Assembly (NCBI RefSeq): GCF_016901995.1 | Contig: NZ_JACJLE010000041.1 | Coordinates: forward strand, 1 to 39,345 | Reading direction: 5' to 3' | Source: Bacteroides caecigallinarum | GTDB taxonomy: Bacteria > Bacteroidota > Bacteroidia > Bacteroidales > Bacteroidaceae | DNA: 39,345 nt | Part shown: positions 33,298 to 39,345 of the stretch, piece by piece | Layout of the letters: each line of letters starts with the position of its first letter | How positions within the stretch are numbered: the first letter of the stretch is position 1 | The notes under the pieces: generated by a model | Told to the model about the DNA's origin: nothing | The model's input: the letters and a program-made list of their open reading frames with translations, nothing else | The model's database searches: none | Position numbers and translations under genes: made by a program

Positions 33298-35232
33298 TTA
33301 ATTACGCAATGCACGCATGGCATTGAATACGGCAAGAACCGTAACACCCACATCAGCGAATACAGCCATCCACATGGTGCTGAGACCTACAGAGGCTAGT
33401 ACAAGGACTGCTATCTTCACTCCTATCGCAAACCAGACATTCTCGCGGGCTATCCTTATCGTACGCCTTGAGATACTTATCGCCTCGGCTATTTTTGAAG
33501 GTTTGTCGTCCATCAGAACAACATCGGACGCCTCTATGGCAGCATCGCTTCCCAGTCCGCCCATAGCTATACCCACATCGGCACGTTTAAGCACAGGAGC
33601 GTCGTTTATTCCGTCGCCCACGAAGGCCAGAGTCTTTCCTTTATCTACAGACGAGAGAAGAGCCTCCACATGCTCCACCTTGTCTGCCGGAAGGAGTTCC
33701 GCATGGCAGATATCTATTCCAAGCTTGCCAGCCACATCCATAGCCACTTCTTTACGGTCACCGGTAAGCATCACAGTTTTACTTATTCCCAGCCTTTTCA
33801 GTGAAGCTATCGCCTCAGGGCTATCTTCCTTTATACGGTCGTTTATTACGATATGGCCGGCATATTCTCCATCTACAGCCACATGTATTATAGTTCCTAT
33901 CCTATGACAATCATGCCATTTCACACCGATGCTGTCCATCATCTTCTGATTGCCCACACACACCGTACGTCCTGCCACATTTGCCTTTATTCCATGTCCG
34001 GCTATTTCTTCCACGTCAGTTACCGGGCAACCGTCGTGCGCCTCGTTTGGAAAAGCCGAACGAAGGGCTTCACCTATGGGATGTGTGGAGAAATGTTCCA
34101 CATGTGCGGCAAGATGCAGCAACTCCTGTTCGTTGAACCTGTCCGAATGGACAGCCTCAACGGCAAATTCTCCTCGTGTGAGTGTTCCGGTCTTGTCGAA
34201 TACCACAGTACCAATCTTTGAAAGTGTGTCCATATAATTGCTTCCTTTTATAAGGATACCACGGCGTGAAGCTCCGCCAAGTCCACCGAAAAATGTAAGA
34301 GGGACACTGATTACCAACGCACAAGGACAGGACACAACCAGAAATATCAGGGCACGATGGAGCCATAATGGGAACGATTCCATAAAGGCCGACGGTGAAA
34401 ACAGCGGCGGAATAACGGCAAGAAACAGTGCGGCTATAACCACTATAGGAGTATATACACGTGCAAAACGTGTTATAAACGATTCGCTGCGCGACTTGCT
34501 GGCATCGGCATTTTCCATGAGACTGATGATTTTCGACACAGTGCTTTCTCCGAAACTCTTTGTGGTCTTAACACGGATAACTCCCGTAAGGTTTATGCAA
34601 CCGGACATCACCTCATCGTCAACCGACAATTCGCGCGGCATACTCTCGCCTGTCAACGCTATGGTGTTAAGTGACGATGTACCCTCCACAACTACTCCGT
34701 CCAAAGGAACTTTCTCTCCTGGTCTGATAACAATTGTTTCGCCTACATTGACCTCCTGAGGAGAAACTGTAACGATTTTTCCATTTCTCTCCACATTTGC
34801 CACATCCGGACGTATGTCCATAAGATGCGAAATGCTGTCGCGGCTCTTTCCTTCGGCATAACTCTCAAACAACTCGCCTACCTGAAAGAAAAGCATAACG
34901 AATACAGCCTCCGGATACTCTGTCTCAGCACCGGGGAGGAAACCTATACATAGGGCTCCTATGGTAGCGACAGCCATAAGAAAATGTTCATTAAACACAT
35001 CTCCTCCGGCTATGCCTTCGCATGCCTCTTTTAATGTCCCGTATCCGACAATAAGATAAGGCACAAGATAAACAAACAGTAACTGCAAGGTTGACAAGTT
35101 ACCATGTTTCTCAATTATTGCCGCCACTATGAGCAACAACGAGGTGATTACAATAAGGGTAATCCTTCCTCTCAGACCGCTATGCGCATGATTGTGCTTA
35201 TGGTCGTGTACATGTTCATTATTCTCTGTCAT
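33298..35232 (-). CDS. heavy-metal P1B-type ATPase (Zn/Cd/Pb efflux type)
   Basis: 644 residues. It uses ATP to export divalent soft metals through the inner membrane. Instead of an N-terminal HMA domain it has a His-rich tail with six His at alternate positions (7-17). The motifs are TGES (194-197, actuator), SCPCAL (CPC 302-304), DKTGTLT (phosphorylated Asp346), THPIGEA-type HP motif and GDGINDAPVL. The final helices contain GVKIAVLVL and FADVGVTVLAVFNAMR, the Lys and Asp that distinguish the P1B-2 (ZntA/CadA) subgroup from copper pumps. It diverges from a Fur-family gene, with two 19-bp dyads between them, one overlapping the ATPase promoter region. Confidence 0.95.
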   Translation of the reverse strand: MTENNEHVHDHKHNHAHSGLRGRITLIVITSLLLIVAAIIEKHGNLSTLQLLFVYLVPYLIVGYGTLKEACEGIAGGDVFNEHFLMAVATIGALCIGFLPGAETEYPEAVFVMLFFQVGELFESYAEGKSRDSISHLMDIRPDVANVERNGKIVTVSPQEVNVGETIVIRPGEKVPLDGVVVEGTSSLNTIALTGESMPRELSVDDEVMSGCINLTGVIRVKTTKSFGESTVSKIISLMENADASKSRSESFITRFARVYTPIVVIAALFLAVIPPLFSPSAFMESFPLWLHRALIFLVVSCPCALVISVPLTFFGGLGGASRRGILIKGSNYMDTLSKIGTVVFDKTGTLTRGEFAVEAVHSDRFNEQELLHLAAHVEHFSTHPIGEALRSAFPNEAHDGCPVTDVEEIAGHGIKANVAGRTVCVGNQKMMDSIGVKWHDCHRIGTIIHVAVDGEYAGHIVINDRIKEDSPEAIASLKRLGISKTVMLTGDRKEVAMDVAGKLGIDICHAELLPADKVEHVEALLSSVDKGKTLAFVGDGINDAPVLKRADVGIAMGGLGSDAAIEASDVVLMDDKPSKIAEAISISRRTIRIARENVWFAIGVKIAVLVLASVGLSTMWMAVFADVGVTVLAVFNAMRALRN

Positions 35233-35258
35233 AATTCAAATCTTTCTGTTTCGTGACG

Positions 35259-35266
35259 CAAATATA
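35259..35266 (-). promoter_or_regulatory. -7 box for the P1B ATPase gene
   Basis: The minus strand reads TATATTTG, 26 bases before the ATG at 35232. The 35277-35295 dyad lies just upstream of it, over the expected -33 region. Confidence 0.5.
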
Positions 35267-35276
35267 AAATGGATTT

Positions 35277-35295
35277 TATACAACCTGGTTGCATA
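35277..35295. promoter_or_regulatory. 19-bp (9-1-9) dyad, ATPase-proximal
   Basis: TATACAACC-T-GGTTGCATA, symmetric except one pair. Together with the second dyad 36 bases away (centre to centre) it forms a paired site between the divergent ATPase and Fur-family genes. Confidence 0.7.
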
Positions 35296-35312
35296 AACAC
35301 TTTGCGGGAGTA

Positions 35313-35331
35313 TATGCAACCGGGTTGCATA
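35313..35331. promoter_or_regulatory. 19-bp (9-1-9) dyad, fur-proximal
   Basis: TATGCAACC-G-GGTTGCATA is a perfect inverted repeat with a single central base, the geometry typical of Fur-family binding sites. A -7 TATCTTTG for the regulator gene lies downstream at 35358-35365. Confidence 0.75.
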
Positions 35332-35357
35332 AAAACGGACAGGCGTACAAATGTACT

Positions 35358-35365
35358 TATTTTTT
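35358..35365 (+). promoter_or_regulatory. -7 box for the Fur-family gene
   Basis: TATCTTTG, exact TAnnTTTG, 41 bases before the ATG at 35407. No -33 consensus; the fur-proximal dyad ends 26 bases upstream. Confidence 0.5.
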
Positions 35366-35406
35366 TATATCTTTGCCGCGATGCAAACAAACAATCAGAA
35401 AAGACG

Positions 35407-35841
35407 ATGGAACCTAATGATTTAGCTGAAAGCCTGGAGCTTAAGGGAGTAAAACCAACAGCAAACAGAATACTTGTTCTGAAAGCCCTGAAAGAGCAGG
35501 CCTGCCCCGTGAGCCTTACCGACCTGGAGGACATACTTGCCACTATGGATAAATCGAGCATATTCCGTGTACTGACACTGTTTCTGGAACACGACATAGT
35601 ACATTCGTTCGAGGACGGACGCGGAATACTAAACTATGAGCTGTGTACAAGTAAAACGGTTTGCAATCTGTCCGACGCTCATATACATTTCTACTGCGAG
35701 TCATGCAGAAAATCATTCTGCATGGATGATATTCCTTTACCCGAATTCGAGCTGAAACCTGGATTTACAATGCGCTCCGTATCGTTTGTAATCAAGGGCG
35801 AATGTCCTGAATGCGGCAGGAAGCACAAGAACATCATATAA
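35407..35841 (+). CDS. Fur/Zur/Per family metal-responsive regulator
   Basis: 144 residues from MEPNDLAESLELKG; longer in-frame starts would read through the dyads. N-terminal winged helix (VKPTANRILVLKALKE, then TMDKSSIFRVLTLFLEHDIVHSF). The C-terminal dimerisation domain has AHIHFYCESCRKSFC (His92, His94, Cys97, Cys100) and GECPECGRKHK (Cys133, Cys136), giving the structural four-Cys zinc site. Which metal it senses cannot be read from the sequence; Zur or a PerR-like sensor are both possible. It diverges from a Zn/Cd exporter and very likely binds the two 9-1-9 dyads. The AraC gene follows 34 bases later on the same strand. Confidence 0.92.
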   Translation: MEPNDLAESLELKGVKPTANRILVLKALKEQACPVSLTDLEDILATMDKSSIFRVLTLFLEHDIVHSFEDGRGILNYELCTSKTVCNLSDAHIHFYCESCRKSFCMDDIPLPEFELKPGFTMRSVSFVIKGECPECGRKHKNII

Positions 35842-35875
35842 ATTTCTTTACTAATAAAAGATTAAACCAAGTATT

Positions 35876-36790
35876 ATGAAGTATAAAGAATCGTATGGCA
35901 TTTATCCGGCAGAAACGGCTGAGCACATTTCTCTGCTGAAATACTCCAAAAGCTCATGTGGAGTAGATTTCCTTCTTAATACGGCCGAAAGTTCAGAAAA
36001 GCCGGGATGGTTCAATCTTGAAAAACGGTATAAAACTGATTTCTTTGAGTTTTATTTCTTTCGTAAAGCAGAAGGCTATATGCTTTTGTCGGGCAGAAAG
36101 ATAGAGTTGCACCCTAATATGGTACTTGTAGTATCCCCTTTCCAGATTCAGGAATGGCATGTCAGCCTGGACAAGTTGGACTATACATTCTTAATATTTC
36201 AGGAGGAGTTCATCAACAATTTCCTGTCCGACAAATACTTCATGTACAGACTACTGTATTGCTACCAGCATGACTATCCAACTTTTTTCGATATGCCGAA
36301 GGAAGATATGGCTACATACCTGACTATCCTGCAACAGATGAAAAGAGAGCTGCATAATCCTGTTGCCGACAGCTACCACATGATTGTGGCATGTCTGTAT
36401 CAGTTTCTGTTGTTACTGAACAGATTCTATGCCAGGCATTTCAACCTTCCTTTCGCACCTCCACAGAACAATTACGCATACCAATACAAAGAACTGCTGG
36501 AAAAACATATTTCAGAGAAGACACATGTATCGGATTATGCGGAGATGATGAACGTCAGCAGGGTGACACTGAACAAGGCCGTAATGCGAGAGTTCGGTCT
36601 GTCGGCTGTACATCTGCTGAAACAGAGGTTGCTGCAGGAAGTGAAGAACGATATCCTTTTCTCCGACATGTCTGTAAAAGAGATAGCCTACCGCCTGCAT
36701 TTCTCTGAGCCTAACCATCTGATGCGTTTCTTCAAGCAGATGACAGGACAGACCATCAGTGAATTTGTGGCATCAATCAAGTCAATATAA
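35876..36790 (+). CDS. AraC family transcriptional regulator
   Basis: 304 residues. The N-terminal half looks like a cupin ligand domain (FFEFYFFRKAEGYMLLSGRKIELHPNMVLVVSPFQIQEWHV). The C-terminal 100 residues hold two helix-turn-helix motifs: THVSDYAEMMNVSRVTLNKAVMREFGLSAVHLLKQRLL and MSVKEIAYRLHFSEPNHLMRFFKQMTGQTISEF. The effector is unknown. It may be co-transcribed with the Fur-family gene (34-base gap). Its stop is six bases from the stop of the convergent SPL radical SAM gene, with no room for a terminator. Confidence 0.93.
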   Translation: MKYKESYGIYPAETAEHISLLKYSKSSCGVDFLLNTAESSEKPGWFNLEKRYKTDFFEFYFFRKAEGYMLLSGRKIELHPNMVLVVSPFQIQEWHVSLDKLDYTFLIFQEEFINNFLSDKYFMYRLLYCYQHDYPTFFDMPKEDMATYLTILQQMKRELHNPVADSYHMIVACLYQFLLLLNRFYARHFNLPFAPPQNNYAYQYKELLEKHISEKTHVSDYAEMMNVSRVTLNKAVMREFGLSAVHLLKQRLLQEVKNDILFSDMSVKEIAYRLHFSEPNHLMRFFKQMTGQTISEFVASIKSI

Positions 36791-36796
36791 TCAGTG

Positions 36797-37672
36797 TTAC
36801 TGATTCAACCTTATTTTCTCATGGTAAAAATAATTCACTATGACAGGTTTCCCTTTCTCGGAACGTCCGTATGGGAGGTCGTTAACCATGTATGGGAAAC
36901 CGTTTTGTTTTGCGAACATTGAAATCTCTTTTTCGAGGGACTCCCAGTAGTCCATCCGTTTCTTATTGTAGATTTCATCATATAAGGCATGGACATCCGG
37001 ATGATTGTCTTTAATGTAACTCATGATGGTACCCTTGAATTGTCCCCTAAGATTGAGGTTTTCAAGCCATATCAAATCGGCAAAATCCCTGACACGCTCA
37101 ATAATAGCTTTCACATCGGTAATACCCGGGAATATAGGCGACACGAAACACACGGTACGTATTCCTGCTTCATACACTTTTCTCATAGCCGCAATTCTCC
37201 GCTCGATACTTACGGCACGGTCCATATCCTTGCGGAACTGTTCGTCCAAGGTATTTATAGACCATGATACTGTAACCTTCGGGAACTTCTTCAGCAACTC
37301 GAGGTCACGCAAAACCAAATCGGACTTGGTACATATCATTATCTCGGCATTTGTACCTTCCAGCTCTTGCAGAAGTCTGCGAGTCATGCAAAACTCCTCT
37401 TCGTATGGATTATATCCGTCTGTAACGGAACCGATAACAATCCTCTGGCCATCGTATTTATGCGGATAGGTTATAGGTTTCCAGTGCTTAACATCAAGAA
37501 AAGTCCCCCATGGTTCCGTATGACCGGTAAAACGTTTCATGAACGATGCATAACAATACCTACATGCGTGAGGACATCCCACGTACGGATTGACAGAAAA
37601 TCCTCCAACCGGCAAAGACGATTTGGTCATCACGCTTTGCACCTCTATTTCCCTGATGATTTCTTTTTCCAT
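36797..37672 (-). CDS. SPL family radical SAM protein
   Basis: 291 residues. The radical SAM cluster motif is CPHACRYC (Cys33, Cys37, Cys40; CX3CX2C), followed by YASF, with VIGSVTDGYNPYEEEF and ICTKSDLVLRDLELL downstream, the wording of the Rv2578c-like group within the spore photoproduct lyase superfamily. The DNA-repair residues of true spore photoproduct lyase are not evident, so the reaction is unknown. It needs a [4Fe-4S] cluster and an anaerobic cytoplasm. It overlaps the preceding DUF5131 gene by 28 bases, so the two are made together. Confidence 0.88.
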   Translation of the reverse strand: MEKEIIREIEVQSVMTKSSLPVGGFSVNPYVGCPHACRYCYASFMKRFTGHTEPWGTFLDVKHWKPITYPHKYDGQRIVIGSVTDGYNPYEEEFCMTRRLLQELEGTNAEIMICTKSDLVLRDLELLKKFPKVTVSWSINTLDEQFRKDMDRAVSIERRIAAMRKVYEAGIRTVCFVSPIFPGITDVKAIIERVRDFADLIWLENLNLRGQFKGTIMSYIKDNHPDVHALYDEIYNKKRMDYWESLEKEISMFAKQNGFPYMVNDLPYGRSEKGKPVIVNYFYHEKIRLNQ

Positions 37673-38334
37673 GCTTTTTTAATAAATTGTTCCGGTAATT
37701 CTTGAATCATGTTATCTTCACCCATAATAGGCAAAAGATCTTCTTTCATAAAAACAGGAATATTACATTTTTTTGCTTGTTCAGCTATATGTAATACCCA
37801 CTCTGGCCTGGCATCAACTTTCCCTTTTCTTTTTCCGGTTTCTGTTCCTATAACAACCCAGTCAAACCCTCTAAAATCAATTTCGCCTATATCCTCAAAA
37901 AGAGGTTCAAATGTGGCATGATAATGTTTAGCCTTAACATGTTTCTTTAAATCTGTAAGACGTTTTTTCTCTGACGCTCTGGTTACAGTCACACCCATCC
38001 ACACATTTTCATCGTCTGTTCTGAAATCAATAAGTTCAGGTCGCTTGGTCAATAATATGTAAGAATGCTGAGGATTAATAGATATACGATTGAATATTTC
38101 ATTATTCCATTCTGTTTTCCAATCAGAGAAATCGCTCATTCCGGTGAGAAACCATACATGTGATTTCGGATTATCCATAAGATATAACTTCCTGCCCATA
38201 TATTCCGGTTTTGAGAAATCATCAGTCATATGAAACCTGTTGCAGTTACACCTGGCATAACAGTAGTTACACCCTATAGTACAACCTATAACAATATTCA
38301 TATTCTGAATCAGAGATTTAATACACACAGTCAT
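37645..38334 (-). CDS. DUF5131 (phage Gp37/Gp68-like) radical-SAM-type protein
   Basis: 229 residues from ATG 38334 (MTVCIKSLIQN); ATG 38301 (MNIVIGC) is the alternative. A TAATTTTG -7 box on the minus strand (38353-38360) favours the longer form. IGCTIGCNYCYARCNC has the CX3CX2C pattern (Cys18, Cys22, Cys25) plus Cys29 and Cys31. Further family stretches are VWFLTGMSDFSDWKTEW, YILLTKRPELI, VWMGVTVT, HATFEPLFEDIG and VVIGTETGKRKGK. Homologues occur in phages and Bacteroidales chromosomes; no reaction is known to me. The 3' end overlaps the SPL gene start, pointing to a shared function. Confidence 0.85.
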   Translation of the reverse strand: MTVCIKSLIQNMNIVIGCTIGCNYCYARCNCNRFHMTDDFSKPEYMGRKLYLMDNPKSHVWFLTGMSDFSDWKTEWNNEIFNRISINPQHSYILLTKRPELIDFRTDDENVWMGVTVTRASEKKRLTDLKKHVKAKHYHATFEPLFEDIGEIDFRGFDWVVIGTETGKRKGKVDARPEWVLHIAEQAKKCNIPVFMKEDLLPIMGEDNMIQELPEQFIKKAWKKKSSGK

Positions 38335-38352
38335 ATTACTTATATTTTCCTG

Positions 38353-38360
38353 CAAAATTA
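38353..38360 (-). promoter_or_regulatory. -7 box for the DUF5131-SPL unit
   Basis: The minus strand reads TAATTTTG, 18 bases before the ATG at 38334. Confidence 0.45.
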
Positions 38361-38476
38361 ATCCATAATAAACACTGAAAATGTACCATAACAGCAATGA
38401 AAGATACCAATTTGATAAGGACAAGCGGAAATATTGCAGATAAGATGAAGAAACAGAGAAATCAATTAAAAACAAA

Positions 38477-38523
38477 AACGGAAGAAAAGGCAGACTACAG
38501 AAATGTCCGCCTATTCTTCCGTT
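38477..38523 (-). terminator. terminator after the YhcH gene
   Basis: AACGGAAGAA (38477-38486) pairs perfectly with TTCTTCCGTT (38514-38523). Read on the minus strand the stem is followed by TTTGTTTTTA, as expected for the minus-strand gene ending at 38554. Confidence 0.75.
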
Positions 38524-38553
38524 ATCTTATATCAGTTAATATAAACCAATATC

Positions 38554-38997
38554 TTATTTCACTCTAACCTTTACAATAACTTTCTTCAACTCCACTTCAG
38601 TCACACCCGGAGCATGAGCATCTTCAGGGAAGAAGATAGCGAACATACCAGGTTTTACTGTCAGATAGTCAGTAGCATGTCCAGGATAGAAAGTTACATC
38701 CTTTTCAGCATTATATTCAGCCTCAGCAAGGTCTGTTCTTGGCATATATCCCATAAGTTCAGTACCTGTAAGAGGAATCTGGATATCAATGAAGTTATTG
38801 TGTGTCTCGATTTTTGCATCATCCTTAGTCTTTGGTCTTGCAGCAGCAAAGTTAACGAACAGTTCGCCTTCTTTCAGCACTACCTTACCAGTTTCGTGAG
38901 CATTGAGGTCTGTCGATTTCAAGAATTCAATAGCCTGGGCAAAGAGCGGATTTACAGAGGCATACATCCCAATGTTTTCAAGTTTGTCGATAATCAT
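38554..38997 (-). CDS. YhcH/YjgK/YiaL (DUF386) family protein
   Basis: 147 residues. A single cupin-like beta-barrel with ETHNNFIDIQIPLTGTELMGY and PGMFAIFFPEDAHAPGV, the conserved metal-binding His/Glu/Asp residues of the YhcH group. Relatives include the beta subunit of Ebg beta-galactosidase and NanQ, a sialic acid anomerase; a sugar anomerase or isomerase role is therefore the best guess. No sugar catabolism genes are adjacent in the window, so the substrate is open. A -7 TACCTTTG lies on the minus strand at 39026-39033. Confidence 0.93.
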   Translation of the reverse strand: MIIDKLENIGMYASVNPLFAQAIEFLKSTDLNAHETGKVVLKEGELFVNFAAARPKTKDDAKIETHNNFIDIQIPLTGTELMGYMPRTDLAEAEYNAEKDVTFYPGHATDYLTVKPGMFAIFFPEDAHAPGVTEVELKKVIVKVRVK

Positions 38998-39345
38998 AAT
39001 CGTAATGTTTTTAATTCAGATAATGCAAAGGTATGAAAAATAGATAAAAAACGTCTATATTTAATATGGAAATTCCCAACTTCTCTAGAAAAAAGATTAA
39101 ATCTAAAGGAACTCCACAAATTGTAATTTTTATATTTAAAATAATTAAATACAAACTCTATTTTTCGTAGTTTTATTAAATTTGTAATAATAATTTTTGT
39201 TTAGTGTAGTATTATTTCTGTGTAGCCGAAAAACGTAAAGGTTTTAATTCTAATAAAGATACCAATGTATTGGAAATACACCTTCTGAAAGAACAAGAGG
39301 GAAACTGTATTTCTGGACAAAAACAAGTTATAGATATAACAAAAC
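38998..39345. other. AT-rich intergenic stretch with an open frame running to the right edge
   Basis: It holds the YhcH -7 box (39026-39033, minus) and then AT-rich sequence. From 39210 a plus-strand frame stays open to the edge and reads ...AEKRKGFNSNKDTNVLEIHLLKEQEGNCIS..., which looks like real protein sequence (a VLEIHLLKE start is seen in small Bacteroides proteins), but no ATG is present in that frame. It may be the start of a gene beyond the window, or a remnant. Confidence 0.25.

Noticed and set aside
33293..33300. TAATTTTG as a separate promoter for the HAD gene
   Set aside because: It overlaps the ATPase stop codon and lies only ten bases from the HAD start; co-transcription with the ATPase is simpler.
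1..39345. tRNA or rRNA genes, and complete insertion sequences
   Set aside because: No tRNA-like acceptor/T-loop signature, rRNA segment, or transposase with terminal repeats was recognised on reading both strands.

Overview
The window is chromosomal DNA from a member of Bacteroidota, most likely order Bacteroidales. The evidence is the promoter grammar: several genes are preceded by a Bacteroides-type -7 box (TAnnTTTG), and three of these have TTTG exactly 19 bases upstream. Start codons mostly lack a clear Shine-Dalgarno. The gene content also fits: archaeal/eukaryote-type ProS, eukaryote-type branching enzyme, class 1B PyrD-PyrK, DUF4954, Ser-type sulfatase and Bacteroides-style ArsF/ArsG. 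No tRNA, rRNA, CRISPR array or complete insertion sequence was seen.

Layout. 1-750: C-terminal remnants of two PD-(D/E)XK-type nuclease genes of the mobile/multicopy kind. 766-13499: a mostly plus-strand housekeeping block with an HPPK-like protein (minus), an inactive M16 peptidase homologue, an exported 14-repeat MORN protein, branching enzyme, a membrane protein, prolyl-tRNA synthetase, a DUF234 ATPase (minus), Nif3/DUF34, a zinc-ribbon coiled-coil protein, an HsdR-N nuclease-like protein (minus) and DNA polymerase III delta (holA). 13500-14223: a gene-free, AT-rich stretch packed with about ten copies of a 12-bp dyad (TTACA-NN-TGTAA) that runs into the start codon of a small XRE-type DNA-binding protein. 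14779-14940: an exact-period 81-bp tandem duplication carrying the promoter of pyrK-pyrD. Then trmD (minus), ligA, dapA, mgtC (minus), a left-handed beta-helix DUF4954 protein (minus) and two related Ig-like lipoproteins.

25724-29120 (minus) is an arsenic-type operon: arsR, an ArsF-like exported thioredoxin-fold lipoprotein, an ArsG/CcdA-like membrane thiol transporter, a mini-thioredoxin, an ArsP-type permease and arsC. A near-perfect 20-bp-arm dyad brackets the -7 box of arsR. The set suggests arsenate reduction, efflux, and a thiol relay across the inner membrane. Next come a PepSY-type membrane protein, a Ser-type sulfatase lipoprotein, a HAD phosphatase and a P1B-2 (Zn/Cd) ATPase divergent from a Fur-family regulator, with two 19-bp (9-1-9) dyads between them. 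The right end has an AraC-type regulator, a pair of overlapping radical-SAM-type genes (SPL family and DUF5131) and a YhcH family protein.

The strongest candidates for something undescribed are the XRE-associated operator array, the duplicated pyrimidine promoter, the Fur-family regulator facing a metal exporter with paired dyads, and the two-gene radical SAM unit. Functional statements rest on recognised motifs and remembered family features; no database search was run.
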